A stretch of 64,000 nt of DNA. Origin: Pseudocercospora fijiensis CIRAD86 (Eukaryota; Ascomycota; Dothideomycetes; Mycosphaerellales; Mycosphaerellaceae). Shown piece after piece: positions 34,341 through 43,275 of the stretch. The translations under genes were made by a program, and so were the position numbers. Numbering within the stretch: position 1 is the stretch's first letter; every line of letters starts with the position of its first letter. Location: contig NW_006921540.1 in the NCBI RefSeq assembly GCF_000340215.1, positions 3,487,402 to 3,551,401 of the forward strand, written 5' to 3'. A model generated the notes under the pieces. It ran no database searches, was not told the origin of the DNA, and worked only from the letters and a program-made list of their open reading frames with translations.

Positions 34341-35300
34341 CGATCTAGTTACCTCGTCCTAGTAGCGTTTTAAATAACTCCTAGTAACGCGAGAGTTTAG
34401 TATAAGCGAAGCTACTAATTGTTATAGAGTTAAGATTAATAATAGTTATATAGAGGAGGAAGGCTAATTACAAAGGTAGAGCCGTCGCTCTATTAGTTAG
34501 CCAACCCCTAGACCGTTACTTCCTTGTTCCGTAACACCTTTTATAGTATAGACTTCGCCGGACGTCTGCGATCCGGATACAAATTAGTCCAATTAATGCA
34601 CTAAACGCATCCTCTACCCGGTCTCTAACTTTTAGTACTACGTAGTTCGTATCGTCTTAGAATAGCCGCATTAGTCTCTTTTGCTCTAAGCCCGAGGCTT
34701 TTACCGCTTGCTATTAGGCACGACTATTCGTAAATCAGCTCCGGCTATTTATAAATTAACGGACCTAGGGCCGCTCCGGTCTCGGTAAGACTACATTATT
34801 AGTAATCTATATAGAACAACATCGTATAAAGACCTATAATGCCTGTACTAGCTGCTTAGTAGAATAATAACGTAGGAAAGAAGAATTAAGTAAATAGACG
34901 TAGAATTCGACCCTATAGCTAATCCTAACTGTTCTAGGCATACTGCCTGCCTAGCAAATGAGGTTCTACGACCCTCGCATTAACGTATAGTTCCTACTAT
35001 ACAATCTTAGTGTAATCTAGTATACCTGCTAGCGCCGTAGGTACTAGTAGAGCCCTCGGAGCGGGCGGAGGTCCTTCCTAAGTAGGTAAATAAGTAGATA
35101 CAGGGTTTCTATCGCACTGCCTATGCTTGTAATAGCTAGAGTAGCAGTCTACGTTATCTTTAACGCACTTGCACCTCCTGCAGGCCGTTTTGCATGTGCA
35201 GCCCTAGAATAGCGACAGTAAGGTGTGTATAATAGCGACGGTGAGGTGGAAAACAGCTATCTAGCGGTAGAGGACATAACTAACAAATTTGCCTTAGGCC
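34341..35300. other. RIP block edge, no gene seen
   Basis: TA-rich, CA/TG-poor sequence persists to about 35,160. CA and TG then become normal over roughly 150 bp. Short duplicated phrases occur at the edge (AATAGCGAC-GT-AGGTG twice near 35,206-35,248). Confidence 0.6.
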
Positions 35301-35366
35301 TCCTCCGCGATCGGACGACTGATTTGTGAATAGCCGGAGCTGATTTACGAATAGTCGCGCCCCTTG

Positions 35367-35996
35367 CTATTCCATCCACGGCTCCCATCCGAGAGCTTCA
35401 TACATCGCATCGACCAACTGCCCAAGTGTCGGATTGGAAAGCTTGACTGGCACATACTGCTTGTACAATCCTGCCTGGTGAGGGTCATCCGACGGCATCT
35501 GCAAGATGAAACTCTCCACACGATATGCTCCAGCATACAGGAACATCCTCCGCCATGAGGATCCCGGTGCGTTCCAGCTCTTGCGTCGAAGCGGAAAACT
35601 TTGGAATATGAAGCTCAGGTACACCGACGTGACCACGTCGAAGGGATTCGCCGAGAGAAAAATGCGCATGTGGCTCTGCGCCGAAAGGGCGAGAGCGCTC
35701 CGGCGTACCATCGGGTTCTCGTTGGAATCTTCTGCTTTGGAGTTTTCCTTCGGGTGTGCGCAGAAGATAGCGGCTTGGAGGGGCGTGGAGTTTGCGATGG
35801 TGTCGCGAAATGCTCGGCAGACGCGCTGGCAGGCGAAGATTGATGTGATTCGTTTCCTTTCGCGATTGGTCTTTAGCCGAGTCAAAAGATGCTCGTCGGA
35901 GGCGACACGCTCACCCGAAGCAAGGACCAGAATCTGCTCCAGGAGCTCGAAGGTATTGGCGACTCGTGCGCCGGCTGAGATGGGTGGAGTCGCCAT
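35367..35996 (-). CDS. F-box-like protein, paralogue A
   Basis: Encodes 209 residues, single exon, start MATPPISAG. The N-terminal domain has TFELLEQILVLASGER (about 15-30) and then CQRVCRAFRDTIANS (about 56-70). This fits the F-box pattern of a helix with -ELLE-IL-, a loop, and a Q-V-R-F-D-I-S helix; here the loop is enlarged by a basic insert (about 38-50). F-box proteins recruit substrates to SCF ubiquitin ligases through Skp1; the target is unknown. The C-terminus (WRRMFLYAGAYRVESF, KLSNPTLGQLVDAMYEALG) is shared with paralogue B. All three paralogues have exactly 21 residues from Met to the end of FELLEQ/H, which supports the chosen start. It is the first intact gene after the left RIP block and has normal base composition. 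Confidence 0.8.
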   Translation of the reverse strand: MATPPISAGARVANTFELLEQILVLASGERVASDEHLLTRLKTNRERKRITSIFACQRVCRAFRDTIANSTPLQAAIFCAHPKENSKAEDSNENPMVRRSALALSAQSHMRIFLSANPFDVVTSVYLSFIFQSFPLRRKSWNAPGSSWRRMFLYAGAYRVESFILQMPSDDPHQAGLYKQYVPVKLSNPTLGQLVDAMYEALGWEPWME

Positions 35997-36375
35997 CTAG
36001 TCCGTGATGTTAGTGATCAACTTGGCGATGGCGAGACGTGTCGACTTACTTCAGAGTAGGGTTGAAGGTGTGTTGTTCGAGGAAGAGTTCATAATTCGAG
36101 ATTCGTTAAGCGAGAATGAGTGTGGGGCCTTCGATGGAGATCAAAGCAAACGCAAACCTACACAGAAGTGAAGCATGTGAAAGGTGTTGAAAACAATTGA
36201 TTTCATTTTCAAGTAGTCTCAATACTAGGTCCCCATTCGTACTTTGCCCTAACCTGGATCTCGATGCCATAGAGTCCAAATCACCGACATTCGTTCTACG
36301 AGGCGCATGGCTGCTAAGACCAATTCCATCTGCTGTGCCTTCCACCGTCATTCAAAAGATGAGACATTCTTGCCC
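35997..36375. other. Intergenic region between F-box paralogues
   Basis: About 380 bp of normal composition, the presumed promoter of paralogue A and terminator of paralogue B. No specific site identified. Confidence 0.5.
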
Positions 36376-36963
36376 TCACGCTCTCAGCAATGGCCCGACC
36401 TGAGCATCATTCAGCAAGCAATCCAGCAAATCTCCAACACTCGGGTTCACAAGCTCTACCGCTACATGCCACCAGCGAGGCCGCACAGGATGACCTGTCG
36501 GTAGCTGAAAGTTCACTCCGTCCACTTGATAGGCGCCACCATACAAGTGCATTTTCCGCCACACCCAGTCTACCGCCTCCCTTGTTCGACCTGCTGTATT
36601 TGAGAGCATGATGAGTCCAACCGTCACAGATACGACATGGCCCATATCGCCTGTGTTGCTATAGATTTCGATGGCGATATTTCTCGATAGCTTGAAGGTG
36701 TGGAAATGGACCAAGTGGTTGATGTTATCGTGGCTGGGTGCGATATTCGCGGCAGGTTTTGAGCAGAATATCATGGCTTGGAGTGGTCGAGAGTTGGCAA
36801 TAGTGTCCCTGAAGACTCGAGATGCGCGCTGACTGACGAAGATGGTCAGCATGGCGGGCTCATCGCGGGTAGCGTCTGGTCCTGGAGTGGCGAGGAGGAT
36901 CTGCTCCAGTAGCTCAAAAGTGTGGGCTACACGCCAGCCGGCGGAGGGCTGTGAGGAGCTCAT
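36376..36963 (-). CDS. F-box-like protein, paralogue B
   Basis: Encodes 195 residues from MSSSQPSAG. The frame is open for 10 more codons to an ATG at 36,993, but starting at 36,963 gives the same 21-residue lead (to TFELLEQ) as paralogues A and C, so I prefer it. The F-box-like part is TFELLEQILLATPG followed by VSQRASRVFRDTIANS. The loop is shorter than in A. The C-terminal region WRKMHLYGGAYQVDG and VELVNPSVGDLLDCLL match A in order and spacing. Substrate unknown. It lies in tandem with A on the minus strand, which suggests local duplication. Confidence 0.8.
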   Translation of the reverse strand: MSSSQPSAGWRVAHTFELLEQILLATPGPDATRDEPAMLTIFVSQRASRVFRDTIANSRPLQAMIFCSKPAANIAPSHDNINHLVHFHTFKLSRNIAIEIYSNTGDMGHVVSVTVGLIMLSNTAGRTREAVDWVWRKMHLYGGAYQVDGVNFQLPTGHPVRPRWWHVAVELVNPSVGDLLDCLLNDAQVGPLLRA

Positions 36964-36993
36964 CTGCGAAATCATCAGCGCTATGAAACTCAT

Positions 36994-39240
36994 CTATCTT
37001 TCGTGAACACGTGGTAACGTACTGACCACTCTCTGTGGCGCTGACTTTGATCCTCTATAGGAGTTGCATTCGAATGAGTCGATAAACAGAATTCCTGTAC
37101 TGGAGGCATGACATGTCTGTGCTTCCCGCCAGAGTCAAGGAGAATACGTGAGCGCCATCATTGGGGGTCTTGACGTTGCGAGCAGCAACCGTGATAGTCT
37201 GAGTCGCGGAGGAACCAGTTCCACGAGGTACCTCCTATATTCCGCATTGCACATCGGCGCAGCCAGCTTTGTCAGACCTCTTTACGGTGCAGTCTCATTC
37301 CGTGGCCCTCAGTCGACATGAAGAATCTGGATCCAATACGATCCGCATCTCACACCAAGGCCGGTGCCGTCGCGGAGGAGCGACACAGTTCTCTCGGCAC
37401 CTCGCACGCTCCTTTGTGCTTCATTCAATGAATCCGTGGTATCTACAGAGCCTTTGAAGGTCTGTGACGGCAGCGAGGAAGATCTGTCCATCACGCTGGT
37501 AATGCATGAGTGTGGACATGACCACAGCCCCACGGCGAGGAAGTTCAGAACCGTCGACCTCGAATGCTGTCGCCAGTTTCTGAAGATATCTTCTCGCTCG
37601 GCTTATAAGCAGCAGCTTCATGTGCATCTAGAAGGTTGGCTGGCCGGTCTATTCACCTCACTTAAGCTCTTTATACATACAAGATGGATCGTGCTGATAA
37701 GATACTTGGAAACCTGGCCTCCATTGGTACAGTCTTCGCCTGTGACTGCGCCAGCGGGAAATTCGAGCGACTTCCAGCGATTCTATGGCTTGGTCTCCTG
37801 CAATTTGTGGTCCTCTACCCAGATCATCGCACGTTACTCGCCGCGCAATGTACTCGGTCGCTTCATGCGATTGACAAGGCCGACGAGCGAGCTCCAATCG
37901 CTTGGCATGGCGAAGATTGCGACGGGACAGCTGAGACTCGCAACATGGACTCCGCAGAGATGATGAGACTTGGAGATGCGTGAGCAAACTCATAGAGATG
38001 GGAAAATTATGGGAGCATGAGGTGGAAGGAGACCTCCGTCGCTATTTCGAGAGACAAGGTACCGGGAAATGGCGGCACTTGACGGCGCAACGCCAGGAGG
38101 ATCTGGATCCACAACATAGGAGCCAGCTCCGACCTCACCTCATCGATACCACTTCATGTAGTCTCTGTATCCAAGGGCCTTCTGCCCGTACGCTTCAATC
38201 TGCTGCTACAGCCCAGTCCGATATCACTGCCCTCCGCCCTGGAATGCCTGAGAAGCGTGGGAAGAACATTTTGGCCCCGACCAAGCCGCCGCAGTAGAGC
38301 CTCGCCCGTTCCCCGGCCCATCGATCGACCTTCAGCTGTCCATGCAGAGGGAAGCACGTTGAGCTCGGGCTCATACTCATATGAGGATCTAGGCTGTCTT
38401 TCATGGTCTCTCGCAAGACAGACATGTCGTCCGTGAGCGTTGAGAGGCAGAATTCATCCAGTAAAGAGCCGGACGCATAAAAGCGAAAATTAGACCTTGG
38501 TCGCGCGGTGATATGGCATAGAGACTGTAGAGAGGTCCCTAGATGTAGTGAGCGACTGAAAGAACACACTTGTCGTCCTGATCAAAGACGAGGCGCCACG
38601 ATCTTGAAGAATCTCCTGCTGGTACCGCGTAGAAGGACGGGCTTTGTGAACGCACCCAGACAGGACATCATGAAGACCAACTATCGCGAACATCGTGCTG
38701 TTCAGACCGTAGAGTAAGTACGCGAGCGTCAGAGCTTCGTATCTCCTTGGCCCGGCAATTCGTGTGCGGTGAAAGGACCATTGGAAGGCGAAGGGGGGAA
38801 GAGCTGTGATATTGGAGGCAACGAGACCGTGCTACAACGATTGCTTGCACGAGAGGATCTTCAACTACGCACGATCACGATATCGCGTCGAGTTCCAGCT
38901 GTATGCTGGGCTCTACAGCACACGACATGGAATACCTCTCGCCGCTGGTCATACCGCTCCTCTCCACCTCTACGGTCGACGACCCCCCTTTCTGCTCCTC
39001 CTCCTCCTCCCCCTCCTCCTCCTCGCGGCGTCGGTCCTACCCTCCGTCAATGCTCACCGCTACTGTCACTTCGAATTGACTCGCTTTCGAGTCATATGCC
39101 GGTCAATCTCCGCCTCACCTCCGTCTTCCAATCAGCAGCCATCCTCGCTCTGGCTGACGTCTGCTCCTGCTCATTTTGATGCAAAAGCTAACTCTATTTC
39201 ACTTCGTTGCCTCAGTTAGCGTGCTCAATTGAACGCAGAA
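36994..39240. other. No supported gene; several overlapping open frames
   Basis: Composition is normal (not RIP). Open frames of 60-199 codons overlap on both strands (for example 37,364-37,963 plus and 38,195-38,569 minus), but none has a recognisable domain, splice structure or paralogue. A plus-strand phrase RLPAILWLGLLQFVVLYPDHRTL (37,765-37,840, with residues omitted here) is faintly F-box-like and might be a relic. A 137-codon frame at 38,806-39,219 has a Leu-rich stretch that is a by-product of the CTC repeat. I leave all of these unannotated. Confidence 0.5.
38994..39024 (+). repeat. CTC microsatellite
   Basis: About nine CTC triplets with one extra CC. Confidence 0.85.
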
Positions 39241-39275
39241 GCTCTCAGTTGTGATTGCAGACCTGACCCTCCACC

Positions 39276-39283
39276 TATAAATA
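39276..39283 (+). promoter_or_regulatory. TATA box with pyrimidine-rich leader
   Basis: TATAAATA is followed by about 150 bp of CT/CAA-rich sequence without ATG, ending in the first intron. This layout is typical of strongly expressed fungal genes (TATA, CT-rich start region, CAA-rich 5' leader). Confidence 0.55.
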
Positions 39284-39439
39284 TTTCCATTTCTTCTACT
39301 TTCAACCTACACTTCTTTCCTCCACTTGCAACCAACATCATCAACCAACTCTTATCTTCAACACTCTCTTCCACTATCAACCATCATCCATCATCCACCT
39401 TCCTTTATTATTAACATCAACAGCCATCAACCAGTCAAG

Positions 39440-39497
39440 GTATGTCACTCACCACCGCCGCCACCTTTAGCGGCGCCTTCTTACTGACCACTTGCAG
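39440..39497 (+). other. Probable intron 1 of an unassigned transcript
   Basis: 58 bp: GTATGT donor, TTACTGAC branch-like site 9 bases before CTTGCAG. All three signals match introns of the sec1 gene in this window. Confidence 0.6.
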
Positions 39498-39576
39498 GCT
39501 CTTATCAAACTCACCACCTCACTACCTCACCAACCTCACCACCTCGCCACCTCACCAACATTCAGCATCACATCAA

Positions 39577-39624
39577 GTAAGCGTTTCCCCACTCTTACCT
39601 GCTTCTGCCACTGACATCGTACAG
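39577..39624 (+). other. Probable intron 2 of the same transcript
   Basis: 48 bp: GTAAGC donor, CACTGAC branch-like site and CGTACAG acceptor. A possible third acceptor (GCTAACACTGGCAG) ends near 39,700. After splicing, the first ATG is far downstream (39,989) and opens only 25 codons, so the transcript may be non-coding, or its CDS may start beyond an unseen intron. Confidence 0.55.
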
Positions 39625-40979
39625 ATCTGAGCGCGCGGCACCAACATCATTGGTTTGCTGGCTTCCCTCGCCGTCACGCGGTGGTGCTAACACTGGCAGT
39701 CGATCGCACAGCGACTCGCGCCGCCGCAGTCACCGCCTCAGACGCGACATTGCGCCAACCGCGACATCTTCACCAAACGCCCCTTCCCACCGAAACCGAC
39801 GACTTCACCAAAATCGACTTCCCACCAAATCCAAAAACTCACCAAATCCGAAAATCAGCAAATTCGCCACCACAACTCCGAAACCCGAAATCCTACGACT
39901 TCATCCTTCGACTCCACGAACCGACAACAGCAGCACAGACAGGCGTACAGGCATCGAGAGGCACCGAGGTGGCAAGAGAGGCAGAGATATGGCAGCAGAT
40001 AGTGATACCCAGCGAGCAGCGAGCAAAGGCATGAAAGCGTGTTGGGGCGGAGGGCAATGGGCATGAGTATAAGAAGGATATGACACAAGATTCACGACCT
40101 CTGCTTAGCGAAGGGTGTGGTTCGCGGGTTGTTCACTCAACCGTCTGGTGCGGGTGGGTATGCTTTAGGGCCGGGTCAATCTCTGGGCGTCAGAACGTGG
40201 GTATATACCCACGCAACTGCACTGCCATTTACGGAGACCGCGCTACTTGCAACTCACCGTCTGCGACGTCCACCTCCCACTGAGCCAACTTGCTGGGCGC
40301 TGAGTATACTCAGTCAGGTCAAAAGCAGTTCGGTCTTCAGCGCGGCAAAGTCCTCTGTTTCCGCTGTGTCTTGGCGTAATATGCGGCGCAGGGGTTTCAT
40401 CCGTCAGCAACGGCAGCAACTTCATCACTCACGACCGACGGTTTGGTATGACATTCATGCTCTCGCTGCTCGCTGGCTCTTGGGTTCATTGCGATATTGA
40501 TTGGTGGTGGTGGTGGCATTCAGTGGTGGGCAGTTCAGGCTTCGCGGTGGCATTTAGTTGACATCTTTGTAATTTCGGTGGTGGTGTTTGGGTGCTCTCG
40601 CAGGTGGCCTCTGGTAATTTTTAATCAAACTCAATGTGCTTGCAAATCAAACTCATCAAATCGTACCTTCTCTCTCTCTCTCTCGTGTATGCTTATCAAT
40701 CGTGTTCAATGTGCTTCAAAGCCTCGTTGAGATCTCCGAGCGGCTGCATTGATAGAGCAAGAGAAGACGTGCGGTCGCTGCGGCTTGGCGTCGAAGCTCG
40801 GACGACTTCCGATCTGCATTTTGGTACAGATGAAGTTGCCTCCCACCACGACCCATTCTGGTGGCAACTAATGCTAAAGCACACAACGCACCGGAGTCTC
40901 CGCTCATCCCTCAATCTCAAACGCCAATGGATCACGTCCAAAGCAAAGTACAGCCGGTATGATGTGGATCGTCTGGGCT
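39625..40979. other. Downstream of the spliced leader; no certain CDS
   Basis: A 138-codon open frame (39,650-40,066) is Arg/Ser/Pro-rich and low in complexity. It could be an exon of the transcript but has no recognisable domain. A palindromic GTGGGTATATACCCAC occurs near 40,198-40,213 and a TC microsatellite near 40,671-40,686. Otherwise nothing supported. Confidence 0.45.
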
Positions 40980-41187
40980 AATCATGCTCCAGAGAAGTCC
41001 GCCTCGCTGCTACCATCCCCACCGGGCCATCAGAGTCGCTATATTTCCCTTGGTAAGAAGAATCTCCGCCTCTTATGATTTAGACCATCTCAACGAATCA
41101 TACTCCAGAGAAGTCCGCCTCGATGCTACCATACCCAGCGCACCATAGCCGCTCTATTTCCCTTGGTAAGAAGAAGCTCCGCCTCGT
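40980..41187. repeat. Tandem duplication of about 92 bp at the F-box C 3' end
   Basis: 40,980-41,073 and 41,096-41,187 share AATCATRCTCCAGAGAAG and continue in close similarity to CCCTTGGTAAGAAGAA. The right copy overlaps the last codons of paralogue C; the left copy lies beyond its stop. Period about 116 bp. Confidence 0.85.
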
Positions 41188-41818
41188 ACTCTCGGAACAT
41201 CGGACGATATGTGCGCTCACCGATGATTTGCTCCCAAATTTCGCCAGCAGTCAGACTAGACTCATGATCTGGTACGAACTTCCCACAGCCGAAGATGCAA
41301 TCCCCGCTATCCGTCATGCGCAGTGAAATGATATCCAAGCGATACTCTGTGCTGTAGGGATACATGTTGCGCCACGAGTAGTGCCGAGAAGCAGTCTTGC
41401 CGGGCTTGTACTTCGGTTCCATCGAGACAGTGACCTTGGGCAGTTCCCCCTTCTTGCTCATCCGCCATTCGACCTTGACATCGATGACGATGTCTTTGGA
41501 GACTCGCCAGGAGTCGGAAAGCAGGATTGCATTGCTTTGCAACTTATTTGAGATGTGCCAAGGCATTGGTGGCTCGGAGAAGAGAGCTTGGCGAAGTTTT
41601 GGCGAGTTGGCGATTGTGCTTTGGAAGGTCTTGTTGACTCGTTAGCATGATAGGAGCGTTCCGATGTCATCAGCCCGGTCGTTGCGAATCGCTTGTCGGG
41701 CAGCGCTGGAGTTTTTTGCTGGCTTTTCTGGAATTGAGACGAGGTCGAGTAAGATGTGCTCGAGCAGCTCGAATATATTTGCGAGGCGGGCGCTCGTCGA
41801 TTTGGTGTCGTTGGCCAT
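41126..41818 (-). pseudogene. F-box-like paralogue C, broken by one TAA
   Basis: From MANDTKSTS at 41,818 the frame would encode 230 residues. Codon 59 is TAA (41,642-41,644), in the sequence LLSC-stop-RVNKTFQSTIANS. Paralogue A has ACQRVCRAFRDTIANS and B has VSQRASRVFRDTIANS, so the stop replaces a conserved Gln. CAA to TAA is a single C-to-T change at CA, as RIP makes. The downstream frame stays open for 171 more codons, with WRNMYPYSTEYRLDI matching the A/B C-terminal block. No intron removes the stop convincingly. The intact remainder suggests a recent event, a sequencing error, or occasional readthrough. Function, if any, as for the paralogues. Confidence 0.75.
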
Positions 41819-41842
41819 CGCGGACATGCAGCTGTCTTGCAT

Positions 41843-42059
41843 GACAGTATCATCAAGTTCTGAAGAAGTTGATGCGCGGTGGATTGTAAGAACGCTAAAG
41901 TAGTCGATGCATTTGCCTTGATTTGCATGTGCTAGCGGGCACGGACCATCTCGAGTCCATCTTGCGCTCTACGATTTCGTCATCTTACACCACCAATTTT
42001 CCCAACAAACACCCCCTAGCAAACCCTTGTAGCAGAACGGAGAGAGAACGTGCTTTGCG
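41843..42059. other. Upstream region of paralogue C
   Basis: Normal composition until about 42,060; no specific element seen. Confidence 0.4.
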
Positions 42060-42780
42060 TTGCTTAGTAGGTGCGAGCGGGTAGGCAAGGATATAGGTAG
42101 GTAGGCGTCTATAGTAGTATTTCTTTTTTCTTTAGTTTGTCTAGAAAAGATACAAGACTTGTGAATTGGTAGAACGGAGAGAGAAGTATAAAAGTATAAA
42201 AGACACTTAATTGCTAGAGAGGGTATCTAGTCTGTATTTAAATAGCTAGGTAATTGCTATAGGAGATATATAGATATATAGATGCGGTTTAATATACTGT
42301 CTAGAACAAACAACTCTTACTACTTCTAGAACTACCTACAAATCTCTACTAGGTACCTTATACGTAAAGTATCGTACTAGTAGTAGTTAATTCTAACTTA
42401 CTAGTAAACTCTAACCGCCTACCGTTTAAAACCCCCCCCTCTTCTAACCCCTTCTTTCGACCTCCTTAAATTAATTTATTAATCTTCCTTCCTCTCTGCC
42501 TCTCTATATCCTAATTAGGGAAAAAAATCCCTCTAGATCCTCCTCCTCTTCCTCTCTATCCTTCTAAAAATTTATAAATCTACCTATTTATAATACTTGC
42601 TATAAGATAAAAATCTCTAAACTTCTCCTTTAGCTATATTAGAAAAAAAGAACTCTAGTTCGATACTATACGCGGAGTAAAATTCTTTATTTACGAGTTA
42701 GTTATTCGAATTCCGCGCTGTTTTTTTTATTATAGAAGGGGAGGGAGTTATTACTAAATTCGAAGAGGGAAGTATAAACT
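42060..42780. other. Small RIP-like island
   Basis: About 700 bp of TA-rich, CA/TG-poor sequence between normal flanks, with C-rich and T-rich runs (CCCCCCC near 42,431; T8 near 42,721). It is probably a fragment or solo remnant of a repeat. No ORF or paired repeat seen. Confidence 0.6.
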
Positions 42781-42845
42781 TAAAGATTATAAGGGCGAGT
42801 TAGAGAGAGGAAGATAGTTTTGTAGAGGTTTGGGTATAGAGGATA

Positions 42846-42884
42846 GGAGGGGGGAGGAGGGAGGAGGGAGGAGGGAGAGATTTT
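42846..42884 (+). repeat. GGGAGGA purine tract
   Basis: Five or so GGAGGAG/GGGAGGA units in an uninterrupted purine run at the edge of the RIP-like island. Confidence 0.8.
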
Positions 42885-43275
42885 TAGGGATGCTTTGAGT
42901 CGATAACAGATGCGTTGCCGGTGGTGGAGGGTCGCGGTCCTTGGGGTTAGGATTCTAGGGAGCATGATTTGATTGGCAATTGTGGGATTCGGTTCTCTGC
43001 GCGACATCGTCTTGGGAACTAGAATTCTGGTAGCATCGACCTCAAAGTCCTTCGTACTTCGTACTTCGTCTTAACTCCAAGTACACTTCCTTACCCGTTC
43101 TCACTCGGGAAGTTTCCAGCTACTTCAAAGACTGAATGTAAAGCTTTCATACCTTTCCATGCCATGAGGTATCGACAGTCTGTCCCAGGCGGCTGGAGGG
43201 TGGATAGTGCTACATTATCGCAGGTGGAAGTTCTGATCGACTCCTGCACCATCTATATATACAATCTCTACATCG
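42885..43275. other. 3' flank of SUV3
   Basis: About 390 bp of normal composition without a supported gene. It includes GTACTTCGTACTTCGTCTT direct repeats near 43,051-43,070. Confidence 0.4.

Noticed and set aside
35506..36000. 164-codon frame antisense to F-box paralogue A
   Set aside because: It mirrors the minus-strand CDS, which has paralogue support; the plus frame has none.
38806..39219. 137-codon ORF with a Leu-rich membrane segment
   Set aside because: The Leu run comes from the CTC microsatellite and nothing else supports coding.
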